From positions 1 to 64,000 of the forward strand of contig WEDG01000861.1 of assembly GCA_017591395.1 (NCBI GenBank): 64,000 nt of DNA, in the 5' to 3' direction. Below the pieces are notes generated by a model that searched no databases, had not been told where the DNA came from, and was given only the letters and a program-made list of their open reading frames with translations. Source of the DNA: Schistocephalus solidus (taxonomy: Eukaryota > Platyhelminthes > Cestoda > Diphyllobothriidea > Diphyllobothriidae). The number at the start of each line of letters is the position of its first letter. Position 1 is the stretch's first letter. Shown piece by piece: positions 34,430-47,575 of the stretch. The translations under genes were made by a program, and so were the position numbers.

Positions 34430-34905
34430 TCCTGACCTTCATTGCTATTTATTCTATGAAAACGAACATCGTCTGTAAGCATTGTTGTGTCTCTCATCTC
34501 TTGGATGAGGAGCACACCAGCTGAGCATCTGTCGGACACAAAGAAGATTTCATTTTTCCCAGGCACTACAATTAAACAGATGGAGGCATTCAATAGGCCG
34601 CAGTATTGGATGACTGCGAAACTCTTAACTGTACCAAATTTGTTAAATGTCCTAGCAATAAGCATCCTCAAAGCAGGGCAAAGTGTATTCTTGCTCTGGG
34701 GTTATGCACTATTCTCATTGTCTCCTGAATTGTGCGAGTAACACGGCTTTTGGTTGAAGTTCAGCTGCTTATCTTGCCCGAGTTATAGCTTATCTATATT
34801 CCAACCATACAAGAATTTCTAACGCGTGTCTGCAAAAGACAGCTCAATGGGCATAGGTTATGCAAGCAACCTATGAAAACGGCGAGCAGTGAGCAGCACT
34901 AAAAC
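34430..34905 (+). pseudogene. Decayed receptor copy, C-terminal half
   Basis: An 84-codon frame at 34487-34741 aligns with the third inner loop to helix 7 of the intact receptors: STPAEHLSDTKKI against HTPPEQLSDTWNI, FPGTTIKQMEAFNRPQYWMTA against LPGTTKEQMEAFSRPQGWMTA, and LLTVPNLLNVLAIS against LCTVPLSVNFLTLN. After a stop near 34741 the match continues (VEVQLLILPELXLIYIPTIQEF against helix 7) to about 34905, including a tail like CKSASTEQ. The N-terminal half is gone. It is closest to receptor 2, with which it shares TTKEQMEAF. Confidence 0.8.
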
Positions 34906-37900
34906 TGGATTCACTAGCTGACACTTTTGGAAAGAAAATTAGCTCATGATTGTAGTTACCATGTAAACGAGAAAGATATGCTTTATTAAACTGTCATTCA
35001 AGTCATCACGCATGGTAACTGAACTTTTTCAGCAAAAAAAGTTAGGAAACTGCGATGACACAGGCTGTCTGGCAAGCATAAGGGTTTATCATAAATTATT
35101 TAATGAAAGAATTCTTAAACTCCGTGGTGAACAAATTTTCGTTGTTAATGACTACGCGTCAAAATACAAGAAATGACAACAAATGTAAAGTTTCTGTGAA
35201 AAAGCGCTTAAAAATGTCAAACGAATCAATACAAAATATGAATTTTTTTTACTAGCACAGTCATAACCTTCAAGTATTTTTCTTAATTTGTCATTTTATA
35301 ATGCAACTTTCCTAAAAGTATGTAGGTTAATCTAATTAGTATTGATCGTATACATTACAACAACAGGTATGTTGTACGAAAATGAGAAGCACGTAACCAG
35401 ATATCCAACAGTTTTTTGTTTTTATTAAGTGCATACGTTATTCTGGTTATCCCTCATGCTGTTGTGAGGATATCAAAGTTAAATACTGCAATTTAAGAGA
35501 AAGGCAAAAATGTTCGTTTTCATTTGAAAAAATGTTATTTTGAGATCACATGTATCAAGCCATTTTTTCTTGCATAGCACAAAACTTGAGCCTATCAAAT
35601 GCAACCTATTGTCTTACAAACCAAAGCAACAAATCAACCCGTTTAATAAAAACATCTTTAAAAACCTTCAAAAGTGAAATATTATATATTGTGACAGAAA
35701 AATATTTATATTTAATTTCTTTAAAATAGCTGAAAGTTAAGATAAAATAATACAGATATGGAAACTTCAAAGAAATAGAAATAATCAAAAGTGCACAATA
35801 CACAAAGACAAATTTTATTCTGTCTTAAACTAAATATTATTTCAGAAATACATTTGTGGACTAAATAAATACTTTACTCATGTATAGTCATTTCAAAATT
35901 TAAGTGAGCAGTTAAGCGTATATTTTCCAAATTTTGATTTTTTGAGTGACTCTGGCCCTCAGAAAGAATTTTACACAAGGACAACTGCATTGGTTTTTAG
36001 ATTTTAGGGATGAAGGCAGAATTTGGACAATATGGGAGGTTGAAGGTTGTCTTCAAACATTCCTGTGCAAGTGAGTATTACAAAACCCAAACCATAGCTT
36101 TTTAAGTTGTTTTTTAAGAAAAAAATAATAAAAGCAAGAACCATTTCACAAATCTCTTCTTAAACCAAAAATAGTTGAAACTAAATCAATCCAAATCAGC
36201 TGAAGAAAAGAAGAATAATTAAACTTCAAAGAATATTTTAAAAACCCAACATTTGTTTTTCATAAAACTTAAAAAAGCATTCTTTAAGTTAAAATATTTA
36301 TCCTTACTGAAAATTAAGAACGAAAACAAAATGTGTTTATTATACTATGGAGATAGATGCCCAGGCCCAATGGTATATTGGAAGTAAGCCACACGATAAA
36401 TTTGAACTAATGTTTGGAAAGGTTCTTCAAATAATAGAAAGAATATGTAATGCAAACGTTTTCTTGACGATAATGTTTCATGTGTGAGTAAGTCTGCTGA
36501 TATGGCCCTATAAGATCACTAATTTTGGTTATTTATTAAAAATGCTTTACTTTTCCAGGCCATGATAAACATGTTTATAAATATCCGTTTGTGGGCAATT
36601 GATTGAAAACTGTGATAAGCGTTTAATATTTACCAGTTTTTTCTTAGAGAGATCTGAGGCTTATCGTAAGTCAATATCAGAAAGATCGATAAAACTTTAA
36701 CATGCATAACATACACGTTTACGATTGTTTATAACAAAGGTTTGCAAGTTAGTAGTCGTTGCCTAATGTGTCGGCAAGTGACCTTGCGAAAAAGTATATT
36801 CTTCTTCAAGCGAAAGCATTCCTGGATGCTGATTGCTAACGTCCTTAATTACCATTTTACATATTCTTCATGGATATATAATTCCAAAGCTCATTAAAAG
36901 AACATTTAAATCTTTTCTATTTGTGTCACATTATTATTGCTTTTTGAAAGGAGAATCTTAATGCAAAATTGAAACTTACGTTTAATTTCAGACGTTTTCT
37001 GTTTTTTCTAATTTGTTTAAATAATTCTTATATTATATGAGTCAATAATCTTTTAAAATAATTTCAATGCTCTTCGTCCATTCTTTGATGCCCATTTGCG
37101 AGTGATTACCATTATAGTGCAATTTTCTGCACTTTAGGTTTTTAAGTAGTCCACCGCAGAATGGACACTGCAAATCTGCTTAAAATGCTCATTAAATGGT
37201 CTTCAGAGGGAGATCAACAAAATACAGCACACAACCGAGTGCTAAGACTTGCATCGCGGACTTAAATTTATGGAATTTTTAATAAAATAACATGGGTTTT
37301 CGTTATTTCTGATCGTCTCCGTTAACTCACCATTTTTACGGTACATATATTATTTTCTCAATAAAAATGAAGACAAGTTGCTGCAGATAGAAGATGCATA
37401 TTGTATGACGTAGCTAGTATGTACTTTCCAAACTCGTGAGTTAAAGAAATAAAGTCGGCTTATATTTGCGTTTTTAGAAAAGATTTTTTTTCCAAGTAAA
37501 TAATTTCGTTGCAATTTCCTAAATAAACCCCAGACCGGACAAAAGATAAGAACATGTCTATTAGGAGGCATAACATAAACTTGCGCAACATGCTCACAAG
37601 GGCACATATTGCCATGTCCCAACCCCAGGACTCCCAGTTACCCAAAGATAACATCCAACAAAATGAACATCAAAACGCTAACATGAAACTTTACCGTAAT
37701 CGTTAAATTATCCTGAGATTAACCATCCTACTCATAGCACTAATAGCCTTAGATTTGGGTGAAATAAACTTTATTAGTGTGGCACCTGCTCCCATGTCTT
37801 TTCTAGGGCCCATATCAACAAACACTACAAACCTTTCTACATACAATGCTTATTCGTTATTGGGGTTTATTGTCTAATGCGTGTATATTTTCACGATAAA

Positions 37901-38499
37901 TAATGGTAATTATTTTGAACCGCCAACTGATAACATAAATTTTGAAAAACTAGCACCGATAAGTAAAGAATATTGAATCTCCTGCGGACGAGCAAAGTGG
38001 CTATTAAAACGCATCAAATTTTGCTCGCTTATTCAGATATTGCAGTTGGTTTCTCAAAACAATTATGAAGGTCGGCTCCTTACAATCGAAGTCATAGTAT
38101 CTTTTAATTTTACAGATTTTTTATTCTGCAGTCGAGAATCAAGAGATAACCCTAAGATACAAATAAGATGACACAGAACATCGCCTCTGGCATGTCAAAG
38201 TAGCCCATCTCCTAAAGATCTGTCTCAAGTCATACTGTGCGTTCAAAATAACAATTGTTGAGCTGGTTTTGGACACGCAATGATTTCCCCCATTTCATAA
38301 AAAAGACGCCATTGCAACGGTGTGAGTTGCTACTTCTCTGACACTACCGACCATAATACGGGCTCTCTTTGCAAAAAAATGTCTTCTTCGTCGGTTGCTG
38401 ACATTTGTAATACTTCTCAACACCATCATCCTGGACATTTGCTTTACGATCGAGGAGGAACAAACCGTCCGGCAGGCTGCATAGATTGTGATGGCATAA
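34906..38499. other. Unassigned AT-rich stretch
   Basis: About 3.6 kb of AT-rich sequence with short poly-A and poly-T tracts. No gene, RNA gene or repeat match is supported on either strand. Confidence 0.45.
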
Positions 38500-39000
38500 T
38501 AAACAACTAATTTCACACAAGAACATCATTTCAAGTGCAACACCTGATCCGACAAAAAGATAGTTGCATAACGGTGCTATACCGGCACGTTGAGAGGCAT
38601 CGTAGTGAAATGGAAGACGAAGATGCTAAAGTGCAATATCTTCGACGGTTATTGAGATCGAATGTCTACGTGCAAAATTAGTGAACCATTTCATATGCAA
38701 ATGACAAGGAAGAGATAAGCTAATACCACCTAAAAATTGCCGAGCTCTCCCGTACGTTAAAACCTATCGGAACCCGTCAGCTATTCTCCCACTATTTAGA
38801 TTAAGGGTTACAAATGACACAGAGGAGACTAGCAGAGGCGGTTTCATGAGATCAAAAGAACCAATGCTACGAGAGGAAATGTCTGGAGCCGTGTAGCATG
38901 CAAAACGGCTACGTCGGAGAAACCTGGACATTTACTCCGCACGCAACCAGCAGACCATGCAGCTACAGTGAGATGGAAAGATGCTAGCTGTCACGTTCGT
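38500..39000 (+). mobile_element. Penelope-like element relic (RT C-terminus to GIY-YIG)
   Basis: Frame-broken matches: DSCITVLYRHVERHRSEMEDE (about 38560-38622) and KVQYLRRLLRSNVY correspond to the region after the reverse-transcriptase core. Near 38905 MQNGYVGETWTFTPHATSR carries the Tyr-Val-Gly-Glu-Thr form of the GIY-YIG core. Stops are frequent. It is 5'-truncated and old. The 3' end is not clear. Confidence 0.55.
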
Positions 39001-39639
39001 TGTTATTCGGTGGTACCCGGCCATATTTTCATGTTTCAAAAGGCCGTTGTCTTCGCGACAGATCAGAGCCACTTGTGCCGCGAGTGAATTGAATCAGGGT
39101 TCTCAGGAACGTTATCAATCAGCAAACACATTGGCCTCAATTTTCTATATTCTTCCACGCAGGAGGGCGCGCGAACAAAACCTACGTTGACAGTAAGCAA
39201 ACTGGCCGCATAAATATACCATGAAAATCCAAGCGGTGATCAAATAACAAAGACAAAACGCATTTAAGTGGACGGCAAAGGCGTCGTTGCATCAGTTATG
39301 TCCCTCAACGGCGATCATGTGAGCTTTTCAGTTTAGTTAGTGTGAAATCGCGTGGCCATGAAGCGGTATTAACACTGCACACCTTATGTCTCTGAAACGC
39401 CTCTGCAACAGTATATCAGTGAAGGTTTGATCGAGAATCCGAAATCTAAGGCCAATAAACTTCGCCTTTATGCGATTGAATTTTGTCCTTCTAAATCGAT
39501 AATATCTTGCATGACAATTTAGCATATGTCTGCTAGTTTGACAAACGTAAATATAAATTATTTCTTAAAAAGTAAAATTATTAGATTCATGTAAAATTAA
39601 CTAAACCGATCGAAATTTAATTACGCGAGTTCAACGAAT
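39001..39639. other. Unassigned stretch next to LINE 3' end
   Basis: No supported gene. The right edge abuts the 3' terminus of the minus-strand CR1-like LINE. Confidence 0.4.
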
Positions 39640-40200
39640 ATCATTATCAGTATCAGTTTATTTGAAGGAGATGTAGGTGAGTCACCTTTGAATTCCCTAT
39701 TTGTACAAGCGAGGTGTGGTATCAAAAACAAGTATCTCGATATGTTGACGAGGCCAACATAGTTAAAAAAGAGCGGACAGTTAAAAAAACTCCCGGTGAT
39801 ATTAAGGAGAAAAAAACTGTCGCCCTTAGGGGTTCCAACGTGGGGCATTGTGGAGATTACATGAATCAGCCGGATGCACCCTTGCTGATTGCAGAGTCCG
39901 TTGAGGGATTTCAAAGGCGGAAATATTTGCCCAGATAATCCTCGGTCCATTGCGGTTCGAACCAAGGGAGAACGTTCATACACCTCATGGACGACGGCCG
40001 CCAGGTCCAGCTAATGCGAACACTCACGGTTTCACCAAGGTGTGCAAATAATTAAGCAGTGAAGACCTCGAAGACCCCAGCATGGGAATTATGGGAGAGT
40101 GCAAGACTTCAAACAAAAATAACAAACAAAAAGAAATGTTACTTACATATAGCTAGTAGTATTCGAAATACCTTATTTGCTGACGTCACTCTTGCAGCTT

Positions 40201-41700
40201 TCAGTTCGTGTTGTAGCTCGCACCATTATATTGATCTAACTTTCGCTTAAAAACCTCCAAGGAGTCCGACATAACAACATCTAGAGGAAGACTATTCCAA
40301 GTTTCGACTACACTTATGAAGAAGAAGTACTTCCGACGGTCTAGCCTTGCTCCAGTCACACATAATTTTAGAGGATGACCTCTCAAGTTCGTTGTTGTTG
40401 CTAGCTCGAAGAAATCCCCTGGGACGAGACAACAGTCCTGGACACGCAGTATGCGGAATGTTAGTATCAGGTCCAACCGAAGCTGTCTATAGCGCAAGGG
40501 AAAGAGATTGAGATTCGACAGCCGTGTTTCATAAGGCTGTGAGCCATGTCCAAGGACAAGGTTTGTTGCTCGCCTTTTGACCTTTTCGAAGATGTTGATA
40601 TCTTTCACCACCCAGGGTCTCCGAGCTTGGAAAGCGGACTCCAACTTTGGCCGCACGAATGTTCCGAAGACTTTCGCGAAGCAGTCGGTAGTGAAGGCTG
40701 CGAAAGCTCGTTTAACGAGGTACAGAATCGACATGTCTGCCTTCGCTACCTTTGCGAAATGTATGGAGGGTTTAAGCGAAGGCGTGATCCAGACTCCCAG
40801 GTCCTTTTGGGCCTTCACTTCTTTTAATGGAATGCCATTCGGACTGTAAACCGTACGGTTCGAAGGATTGCTTTTCCCGACTCGTATGATGTTGCACTTG
40901 CTATCATTAAACGGCAAGAGCCAGTCCTTTGATCATTTCTGGAGTCGATGTAAGTTTGCCTGCATGTTCTCTTCGTCAGCCGCAGTTTGAATGACGCGCC
41001 AAAGTTTGAGATCATCGGCAAACATTGCAATATCACAGTCCAGTTCGTTGGCACGAACATTGATGTAGAAAATGAGCAAAATAGGGCCGAGAACAGAGCC
41101 TTGGGGAACACCACTCTCAACCTCAACCTTGGTCGACTGTTTGTCGCTTATATGAACAGTTTGTGAGCGGCCAGTTAAGAAGTTTTATATCCATATCAGA
41201 AGTCTACCCCTTACGCCTATGCGGTTGAGTTAATAAAGAAGGCGATGGTGCGGCATGCTATCAAAAGCCTTTTTGAAGTCGAAATAGACTGCGTGCACCG
41301 TATTTCCACTATCGACCGCTTCAGTCCAACGATCTAAACAGTAGAGCAAATTTGTGACTCAGGATCTACCTCTACGGAAACCTTGCTGGACCTTGGATAA
41401 CAGATTGTTATGTTCTAAGAACTGCATTAGTTGTTGCTTAATTAATTTTTCCATGATTTTGCAGCAAACTGAAGTTAGGCTGACCGGTCGATAATTGTTT
41501 GCAGAGACCCGGCTTCCACCCTTTTAAAGCGGCGTAATCCATGCGGATGTCCAGTCAGCTGGTAGACTTCCGGTCTGGAAGGATGTTTGGAAAAGCTAAG
41601 AGAGTGGTTGTGCCAACTCTCTTGCTAACTATTTCAACAGCTTGGCAGGTACTTCATCGGGACCCAGAGACTTAGATTCCTTTAAACCCAAAAGTTCCTT
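40201..41700 (-). pseudogene. LINE reverse transcriptase, frame-shifted
   Basis: Motif A reads AVYFDFKKAFDSM at about 41262-41300, with the catalytic Asp. The GVPQGSVLGPI block lies at about 41080-41115. Motif C reads FADD, encoded at 41011-41022. The C-terminal frame 40201-40917 is intact for 238 codons and includes LPFNDSKCNIIRVGK, KDLGVWITPSLKPSIHF and VVETWNSLPLDVV. A stop after ANLHRLQK (about 40935) and earlier stops prevent a full product. This domain copies element RNA at a nicked target. Confidence 0.8.
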
Positions 41701-41745
41701 AAGGACAGTAGTCTCGGTGAAATTACCAGTCTTGAATATTGTATC

Positions 41746-42605
41746 CTATTCAAAGCCATTGGTAGGGTAATCGTATCTCGTTTCCTTTGTGAAAACAGAC
41801 TGGAAAAATTCCGAAAGATGATCAGCCTTCGCACCGTCTTCAGTAAGGTCTTTGTCCTCGGCGGTCCTCAGTAGGAGTATTGGATCCTTGTTCCGTGTAT
41901 TCTGCCTGAGGTAACCGTAAAACAGTTTCGGGTTCACAGTGGCCTGGTTCAGCAAGTCCACTTCGAAAGCCTGTCTTGTTTTAACAATAAGGCCCTTGAC
42001 CCGATTTCTCTGCATTTTATACGCATTTAGTGATGCAGGAGTCCCGTTCGTAAGCGATTTTTTCCACAATGTCCGCTCATTGTTAACTTCGAGTTTTAAG
42101 GCATGCATAAGCCATCGCGGTCTGTTCGTTAATTTTTTTCTCAAAATTGGACAGTGAATTTCCATGAGCCTGTGCAGTATGTCCCGAAACGTTTCCCAGT
42201 CCTCGGTTATGTTTCCAAAGAATAAAGGTTCCCACTGAGTGCACATGTGTTCGGCCCTCATTCCACCGAAATCATCTTGCCAAATATTCCTTCTCATTGT
42301 TGTGGGTCTTGCTGGTATAGAAAATAGTGAGTACTCCCATCGCAGTACCAAGTGGTCACTTTTACCAAGCGCCGGTAGACATGACACTTCGTCGATGCTG
42401 TCGTGCGACTTCGTGAGAACTAGGTCCAGGCAATTGACCTGTTGTCCTTCGCACACCCTTGTTGGAAAGTGACGTGCTGTGTGCGAAGTAGCTTTAGAGT
42501 CGTGCTCAGAAGACAACCGTCAAAGGCGAGGTCAGAACTATATGTGCAGGTCGAGCTCCAGTCGATCTGAGGCGCATTGATGTCACCCACGATCAGGATA
42601 TCCAA
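41746..42605 (-). pseudogene. LINE endonuclease C-terminal part and RT connector
   Basis: Two overlapping frames. The first (42420-42605) reads MDILIVGDINAPQIDWSS, the Gly-Asp-x-Asn motif of the endonuclease. The second (41746-42516) reads LVLTKSHDSI, then ALGKSDHLVLRWEY, the Ser-Asp-His motif. It continues with a basic connector (RPRWLMHALKLEVNNERTLW), KLFYGYLRQNT and LTEDGAKADHLSEFFQSVFT, the block just before reverse transcriptase. One frame change separates the two parts. Confidence 0.75.
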
Positions 42606-42767
42606 CCGTGTAGCAATCTTTAAAGGCTCCTCTAGCAGGTAAGCATCGACTACGGGGTCTCTTCTCGGTGGGCGGTAGACTGTCAGGACATATAGACTTC
42701 ATGTACCTGGCACTTTTACGGATTGGCATCTCGCCTCAGAAGACGACGCGAGTTAATAAGTTTTGTG

Positions 42768-43469
42768 TTAAACTGTAAGTTCGCTATTCACGTATGTGAG
42801 TACGCCGCCTCCTTGACGGTCTTTCCTGTCTTTTCTAAAATGTTGGTAGGCAGCCATAGTCACATCCTGGTCGTCCACGTGTTGGGACAACCAAGTTTCT
42901 CTTACGGAAATTATATCTAGAGATAGATCGCAGACATGAATCTTAAGCTCGTCGAGCTTTGATAATATACTCTGTGCATTGGTGTAAAGGAATGTTAGTT
43001 TTCGGTTCGCTCGGAAAGAGCTAACAGTCGGGCGCGAGGCCCTGTTTACTGGGCCAACTGCGTGGTAATGTGGAACGCGCCTCTCCATGAGGAGAACAAT
43101 AAACGATGGATAACTTGGTTGTTGTAAATAACCAAGTTTGTTTTCCGCCTCGCTGAGCCACTGTCTTAGTTCGATGACAAGTTGATGGCGTTGTTGTTGT
43201 TCCGCTCCGCAGGTGAGAATTCCTGTTGACAAAAAACTCCAGGGTTTGCGGTTTTTTAACTTAAAGCGCCTAGACAGAATGAGATTGGATTCCTGGCTAC
43301 TGGTCAAGATAAATTTTAGAGGCCTAGGGCGTGTTGATTCAGATTGGCTTTCGGGCCGTTTTCCAAGGCGGAAGGCTTTTTCCAGTTCAATCGACGTATT
43401 AGGTTCCTGGTAATTAAAGCTGAGCATCAGTCGTACTTGAAGTAAGCCACAGTGTACTGCACATTGCAA
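42768..43469 (-). pseudogene. LINE ORF: N-terminal region joined to endonuclease start
   Basis: The first part reads RPRPLKFILTSSQESNLILSR and then GAEQQQRHQLVIELRQWL, a block common at the end of the RNA-binding N-terminal part of such element proteins. The endonuclease begins at RKLTFLYTNAQSILSKLDEL, with the strand carrying the catalytic Asn. It continues to LDIISVRETWLSQ, with the catalytic Glu, and GGGVLTYVNSELTV before the frame ends. The start codon of the true element protein lies upstream and is missing. Confidence 0.7.
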
Positions 43470-43489
43470 AATCTGTCAACATTTAACTT

Positions 43490-44406
43490 ACTGCGCTGAT
43501 AAAAAGACTATGTATCGAGGATCGATAAGTATTATTTGATATATATGACCATACTTATGGTTTTGTTGGATTCGGACATAAGTGTTCTCTTAGAATAAAC
43601 ATTATTTGCGACTTGTTGAAATCATATATATGCATTTATATTTTGAAATTGCAAAAAGAAAATTTGCGTTAGCGTAAGACCACTTATCAAAACCTTGTAT
43701 TTTGGGCATATTTTGATGAAATACTTAAGTGAATTAACCAACCGAACCACCTCAAACATGAAATTATGTGAACAATGCACTTGATAAAAATATTTCTGTA
43801 ATGTTAAGGAAATATCTGAAGGATGGCAGTGGCTGTGTGTTTGCAAACGTTATTAGAATTTTCCTCAAGAACTGAAAATGTGATCAGTCAATTTCTAAGA
43901 TGCATTGTAGGATTAGGTTGTTTTGCCTCATGCTACCGAAGAACTGTCTCAATGTGACGTACTATTTCAAGTTTTAAAACTGTATTAAATATATGAATTA
44001 GGAAACTACCGACACCCCTATCGAATATAATTACGAAATCCTTTATAGTGTATTATAATTCATTGAAAATGAACAGTTATCTTCCCGTTTCATAAACGAA
44101 ATCGTTGGTTTTTCCATCTATATTAAAAATAAACAACCAAACATTTCAAAGTTCCATACTGCTTCTTGTTGTGTTGATCGTACTGGACGCAATGTAATCG
44201 AAAAAAGTGTTTTACTGATTGTGCTTTGTTTTATAACAAGGAAAAAAACGAGTTGTGTCCAAGCAATTAACTTTTCAATAATCTTTAAAGATGCAAGTAT
44301 ATTATATTGATTACCGATAACTGGAGTTATCACGTCTGCTATTTCAGATGCCATTATCTCGACAAAGTCGTTAATTTAGCCGTTTATCATGCTTAATAGT
44401 CATATT
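43490..44406. other. Unassigned AT-rich stretch, possible start of inverted arm
   Basis: No gene is supported. The inverted arm certainly starts by 44407. Because its partner runs off the window end, the arm may extend further left into this interval. Confidence 0.4.
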
Positions 44407-45561
44407 CTACAGTTTAAGCTCAACGGTATTCCAAGCTGTACTTTCTTATTAAGATAATATCAACCACTTATATTATAAACAACTTTCTTTCGTAGCTTTT
44501 TAACTTGGCAAAAAAACGTAAGTATAGATGTGCTAACAAATATCGTCAAAAATATTCAAAACCATTCAGATACATAATAATGCTCACTTTTAGTGACTCT
44601 TGAAATTGGCAACCTACAGAAAACACACTGAAGTCAATAACCTTACATGGTATATCGTTTTTAAGTATTGTTTAAGTCACTTTATCAGTTACGACATACT
44701 CAGCTAAAAATATGCAAAACAGTATTCTTTCTTAAGCTTGTTTGGAAGAGAATTACATGTTCTTCAACATTTGCAGTAAAAAATTGAATTTCCTCGATTG
44801 AAAAGTTCCCCAACTCCAGAATATTTTACGACAAGATTTTACGTGAGCGCTTCACGGAAGCTTACTGCGTATGCGTTGTATTCTTGTTATATATTGTTAA
44901 TGAAGCAGTCATCCTTGTCCCTAGTTGCATAAAATAATAAAAGCATACAACCTGGCAATTTATGCACGCATTAATAAAAAATTATTTTGCAATCTTAATA
45001 AACCTGAAATTGCAAAAATATTTGAAAAGAATGCTAGATTTAAAAATTCAAAGTAACCGTTTAGTTATTGGAATTTGTAATAGCCACTTGCTACAAATAA
45101 AAGTGAAAAATATCAGCAAACAAGAAAAGACGTGCATTATACAAACCTAGTCAATTTATAACGTTTGATTTTGTTGCTGGTAGCCAATTAGAAATGCATT
45201 CAGAATAGGACTTCTTCCTGTGATTTACAGATTTCTGACCTCTTTTATAAATGGGATTTATCTTACATACTCTAAGTCAGTGCATGTTCCCTAGCAGCTG
45301 TGCTTGCACGTACTACGGCAGTGAAAAATAAAGCAAAAATAATGCCACGGTAGCAAACGTTTTAAACGGAGCGTGCTTTTATTAATCGAACGCTATTGGG
45401 CACCTAACCTCTGCTGCTGGTCTCTGATTTCTTGGAGGACGGTGTAATGGCTTCGAATATGATCTGAGCACGGGCGGCCACTCGATAAATTTAGGTCTGA
45501 TCCTTGTAAACCTTATCTCGTTTACTTACGCAACCGTTGAAAATTTAGCACGGGTAACGAT

Positions 45562-45838
45562 TTATTCTGAACACACGTCGAAGTTATAGGATGCTGATAA
45601 CCTCGTAGTCTGCGTGTGTGTAGTGGAACTAATAATGCGTACCCACTTGTGGCTGCCTGGACGTTTGTGTCTCATGTGCTGCCTTCTAAAACACTTCGTT
45701 ACCACCAAGGATACGTAGAAAGGACAGCGTGTTGTCGTCGTCCTCCACCTCGTAAATGGTATGCTGCGCAAGACGGCATTGAGGCGTAATTTTATGATGA
45801 CGACGACGATGACGCCTTAGCCGCCTCCCTCAAAACAC
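45562..45838 (-). other. Exon-like frame B, left-arm copy
   Basis: On the minus strand an AG acceptor-like site is followed by a basic stretch (RRRLRRHRRRHHK) and then YEVEDDDNTLSFLRILGGNEVF before a stop. The same frame is kept in the two right-arm units (61259 and 62563 onwards). Conservation of EVEDDDNTL.FL.IL across three copies suggests former or present coding use. No family is recognised. Confidence 0.3.
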
Positions 45839-46477
45839 TAAGAAGCCAAGGCTGTTTTACAGATTGGGCAGCGTCACCTGGTAGTATCGATGTATACCGT
45901 CATTTACTATTTTTTACTATAAATTGATCAAGAGATGCTAATTTTCAACATCATAATATTTATTCGTGATGTGCGTGGGTGTTTTTTATAATGAAGTGTT
46001 TTTTTCCGAAGGAATAATCAAAATGGCCAAATTCAAGAAAAACGGTTTAGTATTTTTCTTGTTGCAAACTTATGAAGAGAAGCATGTCTTTTTCTGATGA
46101 TCCGGCATATTTCAATAGCTTGAGACCCTCATATCTATCCATATTTCGTTCTATCTTACACTCAACAACCCACCTATATAAAAATGATCGGTATTTTTAT
46201 TCCACATTAAAAATCAGTATTACTATGAATATTCATTGTTTTAGCGATAATAAAAATTAAAAACAATTAATAAAAGTCCTTACTTATTTTTACTCTTCTG
46301 CAACATTGACATTTTTAAAATAAATTTAATTATGAGAAGAATTGGTTAGCAGAAGCAATTATACAGTACTACTTCATACTTGAAATATCTTTTACTAACT
46401 TCCATTAAATAAACAATTGTGAATATGTTTTTATACTGTAAACGTCACCATTTTTGGTTATTTGAAAAAGTTTCTAG

Positions 46478-46856
46478 GTACAGCACCTGGAAATATGAAT
46501 ATAAATTAATTACTTAAAAAAATAAATGCCGCAACTGAAGATTTTTGTTGCATGAAAAAAAGTGATCACAATGTATTATATCATTTGGCTCAAACTTACA
46601 TACTGTCTTAGCTCACCTGCTCCCACTTTGTCGTCTGTAAATAGATGTGGAGGCTTTCCTCTGAAAAACGGTCTCCAGCAATCCCTCGTAAAAATTTTTG
46701 AGGGTGGAAATCATTGCATTTTCGTGGTTTTTCCCTGCGATTATCAATAACAGTTATCGGAAGTTGGGACAACAGTAATGCTACTTCTTGCGACTCTCTA
46801 CAGAAGCCCGGTTTCTCCAAATAAACACGGAAAAAAACACAAATAATAGCTTCCAT
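46478..46856 (-). other. Exon-like frame A, left-arm copy (frameshifted)
   Basis: The minus strand starts MEAIICVFFRVYLEKPGFC, continues RESQEVALLLSQLPITVIDN, then shifts frame relative to the right-arm copy after NRRE. A ttccag splice-acceptor-like site near 46485 is retained. See 60271-60660 for the better copy. Confidence 0.35.
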
Positions 46857-47289
46857 TTATAGATGCTCTTGGGTTTTAATTTTAAATGAACTTACGCAAA
46901 ATAACGGGGATAAAATCGTACGTTGCAGAAGATTTCTAAAAATTTGTACTTTCCTTCTAACCATGGATATCTGAATCGAAGGAAATTGGCGTTTTCAGGG
47001 AGAGCAGATAAAAGAGACACTTACTTTGGGACAGCGATGCAAGCTACTTCCTTTCTGGATCTGGCAAAACTCTTCTGATATTTACAAATGCAGAACTTAT
47101 CTTACAATGCTGTGAAATTTCCCATCAAAGGGTTTAAACAGCTATTCGGATAACATTTGCGTGGATTCCATGAATTCTCGTCCAGCCTGTACATTTATAT
47201 TGGAACAGGATGCCAGTTGAAACACAAGTTATTTACTGTAGTCTTTTCCTACATTTGAATAGTGCGAATATGGAGGGGACGTTGTGATT

Positions 47290-47575
47290 AGAAAAAATTA
47301 ATAAGCGAAGAGTAAGGACATGGCAAAGCCATTCTAGGGTGGACGGGAGAGGATACAGTTGGCACAAAAAAGTGCACGCAGTTAAGCGACAGATGGCCAT
47401 GCTTTGCGCATGACTTGCAGGAGATTATTTTTTGCGCATACGATCGCCTTCCCTTACCAGTTGCCGTGCGCTTCTATTGTTGCTAGGAGACTCAGGAACA
47501 TTTAATAGTTTGGTGAAACCTTTTAAAGCACACGGAAGATTCGGTGGGAGTCCACTTGCTGCATCTTCTTAAAAA
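47290..47575 (-). mobile_element. Penelope-like tail fragment, left-arm copy
   Basis: This aligns with the PLE tail at 18060-18250: shared gccattctagggt-like, cagttaagcg-like and tttggtgaaacctt blocks, and a translated CLTACTFLCQL region. It is mirrored at 59560-59830 in the other arm, so it predates the inverted duplication. Confidence 0.55.

Larger units (their letters stand above)
39640..43480 (-). mobile_element. CR1-like LINE, long but broken copy
   Basis: A non-LTR retrotransposon of about 3.8 kb on the minus strand. It runs from an incomplete first region (43469 down), through endonuclease, connector and reverse transcriptase, to a 3' UTR ending in short ctgata/ataatg repeats near 39645. 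The coding part is split by frame changes into pieces at 42768-43469, 42420-42605, 41746-42516, about 40930-41700 and 40201-40917. Most key residues are still readable, so it is relatively young. A shorter sister copy lies at 8355-9482 on the other strand. Its class is inferred from the domain order and the microsatellite-like 3' end. Confidence 0.8.

Noticed and set aside
42723..42920. Plus-strand frames across the CR1-like LINE (also at 40546-40849, 41939-42157, 43213-43413)
   Set aside because: Shadows of the minus-strand reverse-transcriptase and endonuclease frames, which carry the recognisable motifs.
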